Shown: piece by piece, positions 1 through 7,784 of the stretch
How positions within the stretch are numbered: the stretch's first letter is position 1
How the letters are laid out: each line of letters starts with the position of its first letter
Assembly: GCA_023409435.1 (NCBI GenBank)
Contig: JAEYHP010000162.1
Location: 1-38,496, forward strand
Source: Bacillota bacterium
Lineage (GTDB): Bacteria; Bacillota; Clostridia; Christensenellales; CAG-138
DNA length: 38,496 nucleotides
Reading direction: 5' to 3'
The notes under the pieces: generated by a model
The model's input: the letters and a program-made list of their open reading frames with translations, nothing else
Database searches by the model: none
Told to the model about the DNA's origin: nothing
Program-made: the position numbers and the translations under genes

Positions 1-164
1 AGGGTCGGCGTTTCCACCTGTGAAAGATAACCGGAACTGATGCCGACCAGCTCCGCGAGCTGCTCCTGCGTCATACCGTTCATTTTTCGGTAATAGGCAA
101 TTTTCAAACCGATTTGGATATATCGTCTGTCATTTAAATTTTTGGTTTTTTGCACTTCATTCAC
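1..164 (-). CDS. XRE-family helix-turn-helix regulator (partial, N-terminus only)
   Basis: The minus-strand frame from a GTG at 164 runs off the left edge of the window (54 codons visible). The visible part is a lambda-repressor-like HTH: a basic helix (IGLKIAYYRKMNGMTQEQLA) followed by the typical LVGISSGYLSQVE recognition helix. It is a DNA-binding transcriptional regulator; target and C-terminal domain cannot be seen. GTG at 164 is the only plausible start, since an ATG two codons later is in another frame and stops at once. The gene diverges from the Spo0E-like gene at 291 across an AT-rich spacer, so it may control that gene, itself, or both. Confidence 0.85.
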   Translation of the reverse strand, partial: MNEVQKTKNLNDRRYIQIGLKIAYYRKMNGMTQEQLAELVGISSGYLSQVETPT

Positions 165-290
165 CCCAATAACCAGTCTATCTATTTGCAGTATGGAGAT
201 GAACGGAGTATAATATAGATTATTATAGGTATTATATATACTTTATATAATATAACTTAGTAAAACCAATAAAATAGAATGGAGAAGCAT
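165..290. promoter_or_regulatory. AT-rich divergent promoter region
   Basis: This spacer between the divergent XRE gene and the Spo0E-like gene is far richer in AT than its surroundings. On the plus strand it carries TATAAT hexamers at 209-214 and 246-251, the second suitably placed for the Spo0E-like gene; no good -35 box is visible. GGAG at 281-284 is the ribosome-binding site for the ATG at 291. Confidence 0.4.
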
Positions 291-467
291 ATGACCGGTC
301 TGTATGAACAAATTGAAAAAGAACGGAATAAACTTACCTGCCTTGTCAACCAAGCCGTCAAAGAAAATCAACCTATCGGGACTAGCGACGTAATCCTTGC
401 CCAGAGCCGTAAGCTCAGTTTGCTTATTGGAAAGCTGGAAGATCAAAGAAAAATCGGGCAAACTTAA
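291..467 (+). CDS. Spo0E-like aspartyl-phosphate phosphatase
   Basis: A 58-residue protein with the size and pattern of Spo0E-family phosphatases: a first helix with an IEKERNKL core, a short loop, then a second helix containing the signature-like AQSRKLSLLIGKLE (family form SQxLDxLI). Members form a two-helix hairpin and remove phosphate from response regulators such as Spo0A, restraining entry into sporulation. The usual Asp of the SQxLD core is Ser here, so activity is not assured. Start 291 is chosen over the in-frame ATG at 279 because GGAG at 281-284 sits six bases before it. It diverges from an XRE regulator and ends at a shared terminator hairpin. Confidence 0.75.
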   Translation: MTGLYEQIEKERNKLTCLVNQAVKENQPIGTSDVILAQSRKLSLLIGKLEDQRKIGQT

Positions 468-490
468 AGGAAAGCCGAAATTCAAATCAA

Positions 491-520
491 AAAATAGACG
501 GATTTCGTTCCGTCTATTTA
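491..520 (-). terminator. Intrinsic terminator of the PTS/amino-sugar operon
   Basis: AAATAGACGG (492-501) pairs perfectly with CCGTCTATTT (510-519), with one more A-T pair inside and a 6-base loop. On the minus strand the stem runs straight into a T-rich tail, as expected for the end of the long minus-strand operon whose last gene stops at 547. On the plus strand there is no T-run after the stem, so termination of the Spo0E-like gene here would be weak. Confidence 0.75.
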
Positions 521-546
521 TGACCAGGCAAATAAAAGGCCGAAAT

Positions 547-1440
547 TTACCGCAATACGCTCCCAGCCATGCGGAACACCGTATGCCGCTTGCCGCGTAT
601 GGCGATGGAGAGAGTCAGAATGTTTTCCGGGTCAGCCATACCGCAGGCAGCGGCGTCGCCGATGTGCTGAATGTCCACACCCGCGCGCTTGCAAGAAAGT
701 GCGATTTCGCGCACGGTGGCCGCGTCCGCGCCCTCCTGGCTGGTGCCGATGGCGGAAAGCGCCAACGCCCCGTTCTGGTGTATGGCGCGCACGGCGGCGG
801 CGGCGTCCTGCTCCGAAATGCCGGGCACCGTACCGGGCGCGGGTATGAGTATGATATCCGCCCCGGCCTTTATAAAGCGGGCGAACGCGTCCGTATCAAA
901 CACCTCTTCGTCAATGCCCGCGCCATGCATTTTCCCGGCGATAATCAGGCCGGAAAAGCATTTGCGGCACAGGCGCACAGCTTCTTCTATGGCGTCGTTG
1001 GTAACGCCTGTGCCGGGGTTCCCGGTCAGGCAGATATAGTCGGCGCCCTGCGCCTCTGCGGCCAAGAACGTCTCCTCGCTGGCACGGCGGCCGGGCGGCA
1101 GCGCCTCGATTGTTTCGAGCGCCTTGCCTGTGCCTATCGGCTCCAGATTGATACCCACCGGGCGGCCGATCAGCCTCTTGAGCTCGGCGATCGGGTTCTT
1201 TGGCGTGCCGGGCAGGCCCAGCACGGTCGGGTTCAATACATCGTAGAAGTTCAAAAGTATCAGGTCCGCGCCGAACGCTGAGGCGACCTCCGCGTTGGTC
1301 AGCCCTCGCATGAGAGGTTCGAATGCGACGATGGTCTCGCTCATCACGCTGCGCCCGGCGGAGGCGAATATGGCGACCTTGAGTTCCTGTGGGGTCATGG
1401 ATGCAAAGTCCGAGGCGGTGCAGGAAATCAGGCGTTTCAT
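547..1440 (-). CDS. TIM-barrel protein of unknown function (DUF7916-like)
   Basis: This 297-residue protein has the alternating hydrophobic-strand pattern of a TIM barrel, with phosphate-loop-like segments (LTGNPGTGVTNDAI, AGKMHGAG, LIPAPGTVPG, IGTSQEG). It resembles a family often mislabelled PEP phosphonomutase or HAD hydrolase and now, from memory, DUF7916; no activity is established. It is the last gene of the operon, 27 bases after cutC, with AGGAGG eight bases before its ATG and a terminator after it. Its place suggests a role linked to sugar-phosphate handling, but that is inference. No signal peptide or membrane segment is seen. Confidence 0.7.
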   Translation of the reverse strand: MKRLISCTASDFASMTPQELKVAIFASAGRSVMSETIVAFEPLMRGLTNAEVASAFGADLILLNFYDVLNPTVLGLPGTPKNPIAELKRLIGRPVGINLEPIGTGKALETIEALPPGRRASEETFLAAEAQGADYICLTGNPGTGVTNDAIEEAVRLCRKCFSGLIIAGKMHGAGIDEEVFDTDAFARFIKAGADIILIPAPGTVPGISEQDAAAAVRAIHQNGALALSAIGTSQEGADAATVREIALSCKRAGVDIQHIGDAAACGMADPENILTLSIAIRGKRHTVFRMAGSVLR

Positions 1441-1467
1441 TTGCGGTTCCTCCTTTTATCTTGCGTA

Positions 1468-2226
1468 TTATGCTCCCAGACCGGAAAGGGCAAATATCAA
1501 GTCGCGTACTTTGTGCGGGTCCGTAACGGCGAATACGTCCTCGGAAGGGGGAAGCGTGCCGCCGAACCGGATGCTGGGGTTGGCGGAACAGGACGCGTCA
1601 ATCTGCGTTCCCCGAAGCGAGGCGTGTACCTGCGTGCATTTGGTCTTTTCAATCAGATCCGGCGCATTGCCCGGGCGTATGCCCGCTCCCGGCAGGATCT
1701 CGATGCGCCCCGCGGCGTATGCGATCATCTCCCGTATGGTTGCGGCGCCTTCCAAAGCGGTGGGGGCCTGCCCACTGGTGAGTACCCGGCGAAATCCAAG
1801 CGCGCACAGCGTGTCGATGGCCGCGCGCCAATCCGGCGTTACGTCGATGGCGCGGTGGAACACCGCCTGCTTTGACCCGATCGTCTCGATCATTCGCTTG
1901 CAGCGGCCCGCGTCCACGGTACCGTCCGGGTTGAGTATGCCGAACACGATACCGTCCGCTCCCGCGGCAATCAGAGCGCGCGCGTCCCGCAACATGGTGT
2001 CGAATTCCCTTGCGCTGTAACAAAACCCGCCTTCCCGCGGGCGGACCATGGCGATGAGTTCCACTCCCGCGTTTTTGGCGACGGTGAGCTGGCCCATGCT
2101 GGGCGTAAGCCCGCCCACAGGCAGCGCCGCGTTGAGTTCCACGCGGTCCGCCCCTGACGCGGCTGCCTCAAACACATCGTCGGCGGAGCCGCAGCAGATT
2201 TCCACAAGTATGCGTGCGATAGAAAT
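1468..2226 (-). CDS. cutC: CutC family protein
   Basis: The protein from LVEICCGSADDVFEAAASGA to the C-terminus matches CutC: ADRVELNAALPVGGLTPSMG, MVRPREGGFCYS, VFGILNPDGTVD and VFHRAIDVTPD are family hallmarks. CutC is a TIM-barrel protein historically tied to copper homeostasis; its real activity is unsettled. The start is a problem. Homology begins only a few codons before LVEICC, and the strong ribosome-binding site AAAGAAAGG (about 2231-2239) is followed in frame only by ATT (2226) or ATC (2220). The nearby ATG is in another frame. The open frame continues upstream but would overlap the HAD gene by about 120 bases with non-homologous sequence. I give the ATT position; the exact start is uncertain. 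Confidence 0.85.
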   Translation of the reverse strand: MSIARILVEICCGSADDVFEAAASGADRVELNAALPVGGLTPSMGQLTVAKNAGVELIAMVRPREGGFCYSAREFDTMLRDARALIAAGADGIVFGILNPDGTVDAGRCKRMIETIGSKQAVFHRAIDVTPDWRAAIDTLCALGFRRVLTSGQAPTALEGAATIREMIAYAAGRIEILPGAGIRPGNAPDLIEKTKCTQVHASLRGTQIDASCSANPSIRFGGTLPPSEDVFAVTDPHKVRDLIFALSGLGA

Positions 2227-2272
2227 CCATCCTTTCTTTAAGAAAATCAAAAGGGGGGAGGAGGGGATATGC

Positions 2273-3076
2273 CTATAGCCCGATATGCGGGAGCAGGGCT
2301 TGAAAGGCGTTGTATATCCCATCCTCGTCGATATCGCTGGTAACGTATTTTGCGGCGGCAAGAGCCTCTGCGCTTCCGTTTCCAAGCGCAACGGAAAACT
2401 TTGCGTTCAGCAGCATATCCACGTCGTTGTCATGGTCGCCGAACACCATGATTTCGCCTTCTTTTAAATGCAGGTGCTCTGCGATCTTCTGTATGCCGGT
2501 CCATTTTCCGCCGTCTTTTCGCAGGATATCCACGCCCATGGCGTGCCAGCGCGTCCATCGGCAGCTGGGCATGTATGCTAGGACCTCCAGCGCATTTTCC
2601 TCACGGAAAAACAATTCGATCTGCAGCACATCCATGCTGAGCGCATGTTCGGGCGGGTATATTGGCGGCTCGAATATGCCGAACTCCTCGTTTATGGTCC
2701 GTACCGCGTCGTCGTTGCGGCTGCAGAACACCAGATCGTCGCCGGAAAACTGGCAGATGCAGTCCTTTCCCCGCATGAAACGGATAAACGCTTCCACTTC
2801 ATTGCGCGGGATAGGGTTTTGAAACACGGTTTTTCCGCCATAGAGACAGAGCTGCCCGTTCAGGCAAATGAGGCCGTCCAGCTTAAGTTCTGCAATCTGG
2901 GGGAGCCGGGTAAGCGCGCTGGAGTGGCGGCCGGTCGCTGCAAACAGCATCAAGCCGTGCTCTCTTGCGCGCATGAGCGCATGCACGGCGCTGTCCGGTA
3001 TCCTCCCGGTTCGGGCGCTTAAAAGCGTCCCGTCGATATCAAAAAAGAGCGCCTTGACAGTTTGGGTTTCCTTCAT
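2273..3076 (-). CDS. HAD-superfamily (Cof-type, class IIB) phosphatase
   Basis: A 267-residue HAD hydrolase with all four motifs: FFDIDGT with the nucleophile at Asp13, FAATGR (motif II), a Lys in RKDGGKWTG (motif III) and FGDHDNDVDML (motif IV). The long insertion between motifs II and III is the C2B cap of Cof/YidA-type sugar-phosphate phosphatases. The start overlaps the nagB stop (ATGA at 3073-3076), so the two are translationally coupled. Within this operon it probably dephosphorylates a sugar phosphate or related intermediate, but these enzymes are promiscuous and the substrate cannot be read from sequence. Confidence 0.9.
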   Translation of the reverse strand: MKETQTVKALFFDIDGTLLSARTGRIPDSAVHALMRAREHGLMLFAATGRHSSALTRLPQIAELKLDGLICLNGQLCLYGGKTVFQNPIPRNEVEAFIRFMRGKDCICQFSGDDLVFCSRNDDAVRTINEEFGIFEPPIYPPEHALSMDVLQIELFFREENALEVLAYMPSCRWTRWHAMGVDILRKDGGKWTGIQKIAEHLHLKEGEIMVFGDHDNDVDMLLNAKFSVALGNGSAEALAAAKYVTSDIDEDGIYNAFQALLPHIGL

Positions 3077-3798
3077 AGCAGAGAAAGAGCTCCTTCGTCG
3101 CCTACCAGCGTGACGTTGTTGTGCAGCTGCAATACGGAAGCCGGGACTTTGGGCGTCACGGGGCCTGTGAAGGTGTCCTTCACAATTTGGGCCTTATCTT
3201 CGCCCGAAACGATGACGAGGATACGCATGGCCTGCATGATGGAACGTATGCCCATCGTATAGGCATGGCGCGGAACATCCGCCTCGCTTTCAAAAAAACG
3301 CATGTTTGCTTCGATGGTGCTCTTTGTCAGCGCCACGCGGTGCGTGCTGGTTTCAAACGCCGTACCCGGCTCGTTGAACCCGATATGCCCGTTGTGGCCG
3401 ATGCCCAGGAGCTGCATGTCGATGCCGGAATGCGCTTCAATGAGCGCCTCGTACCGTGCGCATTCCTTTTCGGCGTCCTTTTCCAGGCCGTTGGGCACGT
3501 GCGTGTTTTCCGGCCGGATATTGATATAATGGAACAGAGTATGGTCCATAAAGTACCGGTAGCTTTGCGGTGAATCGGGCGTAAGCCCGCAGTATTCGTC
3601 CAGATTGATTGCGGTGGCGAGGGAAAAATCGATATCCCCCTTGTTGTACCATTCAATCAGCTGCTTGTAGGTCCCCACCGGGCTCGAGCCGGTGGCTAGG
3701 CCCAACACGCTGTTGGGTTTTAATATGACCTGTGCGCTCAGTACGTTTGCCGCCTTGCGGCTCATATCCAGATAGTCTTTTGCGCGTATTATTCTCAT
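3073..3798 (-). CDS. nagB: Glucosamine-6-phosphate deaminase
   Basis: This enzyme converts glucosamine-6-phosphate to fructose-6-phosphate and ammonia, feeding amino sugars into glycolysis. Diagnostic segments are LGLATGSSPVGTY (phosphate loop), INLDEYCGL (catalytic Asp region) and LGIGHNGHIGFNEPG (NagB signature). The 241-residue length is usual. The ATG at 3798 overlaps the upstream stop as ATGA; an in-frame codon at 3822 would add eight non-homologous residues and is rejected. It lies with an amino-sugar PTS permease. No nagA deacetylase is in the window, so the operon could process glucosamine directly. Confidence 0.96.
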   Translation of the reverse strand: MRIIRAKDYLDMSRKAANVLSAQVILKPNSVLGLATGSSPVGTYKQLIEWYNKGDIDFSLATAINLDEYCGLTPDSPQSYRYFMDHTLFHYINIRPENTHVPNGLEKDAEKECARYEALIEAHSGIDMQLLGIGHNGHIGFNEPGTAFETSTHRVALTKSTIEANMRFFESEADVPRHAYTMGIRSIMQAMRILVIVSGEDKAQIVKDTFTGPVTPKVPASVLQLHNNVTLVGDEGALSLL

Positions 3799-4478
3799 TG
3801 CATATGCTCCATTGTATGGCACGTATCCTGTGCCGTATGCTCTCGTATGACCGCTTTTGCAAAAAAGCGGGGCAGGTGGAAATTCGGCTTCTCCGCTTCA
3901 ATCGGGCTGAAGCTGAGATAATGCTCGATTTCGGGAGTCTCGGATATTTTATAAAAGTTGCAGAAGAACACGTCCCCGGGCGAAAAGACGTCTTTATTTG
4001 CAACGCGGGAAAGCAGCGTGAGGGGCACCAGGAACATGATTTCCCAACTGTCAGGGAGTATGGTTGCGCGAACGCCTGTCGCCTCAAACTCCTCTTCCGT
4101 AAGCTGCGCGCGCCCCTGCCTGCCGCGGCCGGTCTTGGCGTACATGGCGCCGTTTGCGTTAATTTCAAAGTTGCAGTACAAGCCGTTGTCGTCCGGAATA
4201 AACGCTTCTTCCTCCGTAACGGGCTTGTCCGGGAAGGCAAAGAACGCTTCCATGGCGCTGTCCTCACATACTCGGCCCATATGCCGGGTCACGGTTTGAA
4301 GCGGGTTTTGCTCATGGCACTTCATAAAAACAAACAGCCCTTCGCCGGGGACATATCCCATGCATCCCACGGTTAACGGGCTATGTTTGCTGTTCCACTG
4401 CACGTTGTTCACATGGAACAGCGGGCAAGTGTAAATATCTTCTTTTTTTAAAATAGTCGGAACGTCGTAGGTAATCAT
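3795..4478 (-). CDS. CBM9/DOMON-like carbohydrate-binding domain protein
   Basis: A 227-residue protein resembling stand-alone CBM9-type beta-sandwich domains: VCEDSAMEAFFAFP, then YCNFEINANGAMYAKTG, then SWEIMFLVPLTLL. These match the acidic-strand and NFExNxxG pattern of that group. No signal peptide or membrane segment is visible, so it looks cytoplasmic, unlike CBM9 modules of secreted xylanases. It sits between the PTS permease and nagB, with ATGA overlap to nagB, so it is co-translated with amino-sugar catabolism. It may bind or act on a sugar or sugar phosphate; no catalytic motif was recognised. Confidence 0.65.
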   Translation of the reverse strand: MITYDVPTILKKEDIYTCPLFHVNNVQWNSKHSPLTVGCMGYVPGEGLFVFMKCHEQNPLQTVTRHMGRVCEDSAMEAFFAFPDKPVTEEEAFIPDDNGLYCNFEINANGAMYAKTGRGRQGRAQLTEEEFEATGVRATILPDSWEIMFLVPLTLLSRVANKDVFSPGDVFFCNFYKISETPEIEHYLSFSPIEAEKPNFHLPRFFAKAVIREHTAQDTCHTMEHMQ

Positions 4479-4502
4479 ATCGTTTCCCTCGGGGCGGGAA
4501 GA

Positions 4503-4526
4503 GGGGCTGCCGCAAAGGGCAGCCCC
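4503..4526. other. 9-bp perfect GC-rich hairpin inside the PTS operon
   Basis: GGGGCTGCC (4503-4511) pairs with GGCAGCCCC (4518-4526) around a 6-base loop. It lies in the only sizeable gap of the operon, between the EIICB gene and the CBM9-like gene. No T-run follows on either strand, so a Rho-independent terminator is unlikely. An mRNA-stability or processing element that makes the PTS genes more abundant than downstream genes fits better (inference). Confidence 0.6.
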
Positions 4527-4571
4527 GCAACCTTTCAGCCTGTTACCCGGTTGTTGGCCGGATTAGATGAT

Positions 4572-6008
4572 TTAGAGGAGTTTCTTTAATTCGTCGGCCA
4601 CATGCTGGACCTGCGTGCCGACTACCACCTGCACGCTGGTCTTGCTCGGGCGGATGATGCCGGAAACGCCGGCAGATTTAATTTTCTTTTCGTTGACGGC
4701 GGTGTAGTCATTTACTTCCACGCGAAGGCGGGTGATGCAGTTGTCCATTTCCTTTACGTTGCCTTTTCCGCCAAGACCTTCGAGTATGGCGGCGGCAATG
4801 CCGGCATAATCGCTGCTCCCTAGCGTCACCTTGCTTTCGGCTTCCGCATAGTCCTCATCCTCACGGCCGGGGGTCTTGAGGTTGAACTTCACGATGATGA
4901 CACGGAAGAGCAGGTAGTAGATTCCGAAGAACACGAGGCCGATGGGGAGGATCAGCCACGGGTTCAGGGCAAGCGGGGTTTTCCAGCTTAAGATCAAGTC
5001 GATAAGGCCCGCGCTGAAGTTAAAGCCTGCGCGCACAGGCAGCGCAGCCATAATGGCCATGGAAACTGCGGTGAGGCCCGCATGCACCAGGTAGAGGCCC
5101 GGAGCCAGGAACATGAACGCGAATTCGAGGGGCTCCGTTACGCCAGTGAGGAACGTCGCAAACGCGGCGGAGAGCAGCAAGCCTGCGGCAACCTTCTTCT
5201 GGGTGGTCTTCGCGGTGTGGAACATGGCGAGCGCAGCACCCGGGAGCCCGAACATCATGATGGGGAAGTAACCCGTCATGTATTGGCCGGTGACGCCCAG
5301 CGTACCTGTGCCGGCCCAGAAGTTCGCGAGGTCGTTCACGCCTGCAACGTCAAACCAGAACACGGAATTGAGCGCGTGATGCAGGCCGAACGGGATCAGG
5401 AGACGGTTGAAGAAACCGTAGATCGCCGCGCCGATGGGCCCGAGGCTCAGCACGCCGGTACCGAAGGCGACGAGAGCGGCATAGATGAACGGCCATACAA
5501 AGAACAGAACGAGCGCCACAAGTATGGTGATGCCGCCGGTTACGATCGCCACGCTGCGCTTGCCGCTGAAGAAGGCCAACGCGTCGGGCAGTTTGGTGTT
5601 ACGGAATTTGTTGTAGCAGATTGCGCCGATAAGTCCGCAAAGAATGCCGATAAACTGGTTGTTCATCTTGCTGAATGCCGCGGGTACTTCTTCAGCCGGG
5701 ATACCCTTGAACATGGACACCGCGCCCGGAGAGAGCAGCGTCTGCACTACCAGCCAGGATACAAGCCCGGCCAGAGCCGCAGTGCCGTCATGGTCCTTCG
5801 ACATGCCTACCGCAACGCCAATGGCGAACAGTATGGGCATGTTGTCGATGAGCGCCGCGCCCGCTTTCACCAGGAAAGCTGCGACCACGCTGTTGCCGCC
5901 CCAGCCTTGAGGATCGATCCAGTAGCCAAGGCCAAGGAATATGGCCGCGATCGGCAGGACGGCCACGGGAAGCATGAGGGATTTTCCGAGTCTTTGCATA
6001 GTCTTCAT
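4572..6008 (-). CDS. nagE: PTS amino-sugar/glucose transporter subunit EIICB (NagE type)
   Basis: The membrane permease and second phosphocarrier of a glucose-family PTS, importing sugar and phosphorylating it. Residues about 1-375 are the multi-spanning EIIC domain, including IPFGLHHALNSVFWF and FLTGVTEPLEFAF, typical of the NagE/PtsG/GamP group. Residues about 395-478 are the EIIB domain with the phosphorylated cysteine at Cys424 in DNCITRLR. No EIIA is fused; a separate EIIA gene lies upstream. The nagB neighbour points to N-acetylglucosamine or glucosamine as substrate; the absence of nagA here leaves the second possible (GamP-like). Confidence 0.92.
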   Translation of the reverse strand: MKTMQRLGKSLMLPVAVLPIAAIFLGLGYWIDPQGWGGNSVVAAFLVKAGAALIDNMPILFAIGVAVGMSKDHDGTAALAGLVSWLVVQTLLSPGAVSMFKGIPAEEVPAAFSKMNNQFIGILCGLIGAICYNKFRNTKLPDALAFFSGKRSVAIVTGGITILVALVLFFVWPFIYAALVAFGTGVLSLGPIGAAIYGFFNRLLIPFGLHHALNSVFWFDVAGVNDLANFWAGTGTLGVTGQYMTGYFPIMMFGLPGAALAMFHTAKTTQKKVAAGLLLSAAFATFLTGVTEPLEFAFMFLAPGLYLVHAGLTAVSMAIMAALPVRAGFNFSAGLIDLILSWKTPLALNPWLILPIGLVFFGIYYLLFRVIIVKFNLKTPGREDEDYAEAESKVTLGSSDYAGIAAAILEGLGGKGNVKEMDNCITRLRVEVNDYTAVNEKKIKSAGVSGIIRPSKTSVQVVVGTQVQHVADELKKLL

Positions 6009-6102
6009 CTTGTTGCACCCCCTGAAACAATGATTTTATTTGCCTGGGTCTCGCCCCGCGTCTCCTCCCCGAAGTATGGCGCGGCGTCCCATAAAGCACT
6101 AT

Positions 6103-6360
6103 TTATAGAGACTCTTTGAGCGTTTTTTCGGCCAAGGCAAACGCTTCCGCCTCATCCTCTCCCTGAAATTCCATGGTGATTTCCTCGCCACATTTTATGG
6201 CGAGGCCCATGACGCCTAAGATGCGTTTTGCGTCCACCATTTTTGCTGGCGTTCCAATTTTGATGCTGCACCTAAACTGGGCCATTGCCTTTACAAGCTG
6301 GCCCGCAGGCCGGGCGTGAAGCCCGAATTCGTCGGTAATGCGGTATTTTAACTGCTTCAT
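6103..6360 (-). CDS. HPr-family phosphocarrier, variant lacking regulatory Ser46
   Basis: An 85-residue HPr homologue. The phosphorylatable His15 lies in an intact GLHARPA motif, so it should accept phosphate from PEP via EI and pass it to EIIA. The regulatory site that HprK phosphorylates in Firmicutes (Ser46 in KSIMGVMSLG) is Arg46 here (AKRILGVMGLA). That would separate it from CcpA-mediated catabolite repression. It is opposite to Crh, which keeps Ser46 and loses His15. AGGAGG lies five bases before the ATG. It sits between EIIA and EIICB genes, suggesting a dedicated carrier for this system. Confidence 0.92.
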   Translation of the reverse strand: MKQLKYRITDEFGLHARPAGQLVKAMAQFRCSIKIGTPAKMVDAKRILGVMGLAIKCGEEITMEFQGEDEAEAFALAEKTLKESL

Positions 6361-6406
6361 GCGTTCCTCCTATGTGAAGCTCCCAACTAGGAGCAGGATA
6401 TCAGCA

Positions 6407-6889
6407 TTACCGGTCGGGCTGGACGTAGATAAGCGCGTCCCCTTCTTCCACGGCTTCGCTTTGCGTAAAGCGAATTCCGGAAAACTCATCCGGGTTGAGT
6501 ACAACCACCACCGTCACGGGGTCATACCCTTCCGTGCGGATCGCGTCAGCATCAAATTCCAGCAAGACATCCCCGGCTTTTACAACATCATCGGTATTTT
6601 TGATTTTTGTAAAATGCTTTCCCTTGAGCTTTACGGTGTCAATACCTACATGGATCAATAGTTCCGCGCCGTTGTCGGCCGCCATGCTCAGCGCATGGCC
6701 GGTTTCAAACATCAGGCGGATCTCGCCGTCCGCGGGTGCCACAACGCGCCCCTTCATGGGTTCAATCGCGATGCCGGGGCCCAGAACGTCCTTGCTGAAG
6801 CTTTCGTCCGGCAGCCCGGATACCGGCTTGACTGCGCCTGCAACCGGCGCGTTGATGACTAGTTCCTTTTTCTTTCCAAAACCAAACAT
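6407..6889 (-). CDS. PTS EIIA component, glucose family
   Basis: A 160-residue EIIA of the Glc/Crr family that transfers phosphate from HPr to the EIIB cysteine. The GxxH motif FETGHALSM gives His65 and LLIHVGIDTVKLKG gives the phosphorylated His80. The upstream APVAG and MKGRVVAPADGEI segments are also standard. It is a free-standing domain that complements the EIICB gene, which lacks its own EIIA. The ribosome-binding site AAGGATAAGG lies just before the ATG. Confidence 0.94.
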   Translation of the reverse strand: MFGFGKKKELVINAPVAGAVKPVSGLPDESFSKDVLGPGIAIEPMKGRVVAPADGEIRLMFETGHALSMAADNGAELLIHVGIDTVKLKGKHFTKIKNTDDVVKAGDVLLEFDADAIRTEGYDPVTVVVVLNPDEFSGIRFTQSEAVEEGDALIYVQPDR

Positions 6890-6910
6890 TGCCTTATCCT
6901 TCTAAAAAAT

Positions 6911-7750
6911 TTATATCGTTTTACGCTTGCCAATCCGGCATAGATGGATGGCAAGGCACGAAATTTCCTTGCGGGAGACTTCAAAGCCGTAAACGCTGCT
7001 GATATGCTGCGCAATCTTCTCGCCGCAGGTGATTTCCTTGGGGTACTTTTCCTCCAGCATCGTATACAGGCCGTCGTCTTCGTCTGTAAATGCTTCGCGT
7101 TTGACAACGCGCTGGGACAGAAATTTCAGATGCGTCACGAACCGCTCGCTGTAATAGTCGTCATCCTGAATGGAAAATCCCCACTCCTGTTCCAGGATGT
7201 CCAGCATGCTGTTAAGCAAATGCGTAACGTCAAACGTGCCCTTGACCGAAATATCAAACTCCGCGTTCAATACGTGCATGGCGATGGAGGCTGCCTCATC
7301 CGGCGGGAATTTGATGCCGATGCGGCGTTCCACCACTTCGAGCGCGTGCTTGCCGATTTCATATTCCAGCGGGTAAAAGCGGCGGATCTCGCTTAACAGG
7401 GCGTTGGGGAAATCCATGCCGCTCTGGTGACGCTGCACCGCGAAATGGATATGGTCGGCCAGCGTGATGTAAGCGCGCTCATACAGGCGTTTGTTCAATA
7501 TTCGCTTGGCGTAGCCGAATATTTCGTCGGTCAGATCAATGTACTCCGCAGGGAGCGAAGCGAACAGATCCTTTAAACGGTCGGTATCCTTCTGGTTGTC
7601 CATGCGGTACACCTTCTGGATATCGCCTTCTCTAATTTCCGTGCCTTCCTTCGCCTTGTAGCCGATCCCTTTGCCCACAACAATAACTTCCATCCCGTTA
7701 TCATCCAGGGCGGTAACGATGTTGTTGTTGATAGGTCGTAAAAGTCTCAT
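6911..7750 (-). CDS. PRD-containing transcription antiterminator (BglG/LicT/GlcT family)
   Basis: A 279-residue RNA-binding antiterminator. Residues 1-55 form the CAT RNA-binding domain (PINNNIVTALDDNG, VVGKGIGYKAKEG), followed by two PTS regulation domains. Conserved histidines lie in DHIHFAVQRH and IGKHALEVVERR (PRD1) and in MHVLNAEFD and LAIHLCRIG (PRD2). PTS phosphorylation of PRD histidines sets activity; the active dimer binds a RAT hairpin and prevents leader termination. The start at 7750 is set by homology; a TTG 17 codons upstream lies within the leader. It is the first gene of the operon it probably controls, and a RAT-like sequence lies in its own leader. Confidence 0.93.
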   Translation of the reverse strand: MRLLRPINNNIVTALDDNGMEVIVVGKGIGYKAKEGTEIREGDIQKVYRMDNQKDTDRLKDLFASLPAEYIDLTDEIFGYAKRILNKRLYERAYITLADHIHFAVQRHQSGMDFPNALLSEIRRFYPLEYEIGKHALEVVERRIGIKFPPDEAASIAMHVLNAEFDISVKGTFDVTHLLNSMLDILEQEWGFSIQDDDYYSERFVTHLKFLSQRVVKREAFTDEDDGLYTMLEEKYPKEITCGEKIAQHISSVYGFEVSRKEISCLAIHLCRIGKRKTI

Positions 7751-7784
7751 TTGCTTTACTTTCGTCTCTGCCGATTTTGCCCAA

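Noticed and set aside
397..1281. Long plus-strand open frame opposite the DUF7916-like gene
   Set aside because: It is the antisense shadow of a well-supported minus-strand gene, with no family-like sequence.
2227..2391. Extended N-terminus of CutC
   Set aside because: It would overlap the HAD gene by about 120 bases, has no ribosome-binding site and is not like CutC.
5082..6119. 345-codon plus-strand frame opposite the PTS permease
   Set aside because: Its residues are highly charged and low in hydrophobic order, as expected from reading a GC-rich membrane-protein gene backwards.
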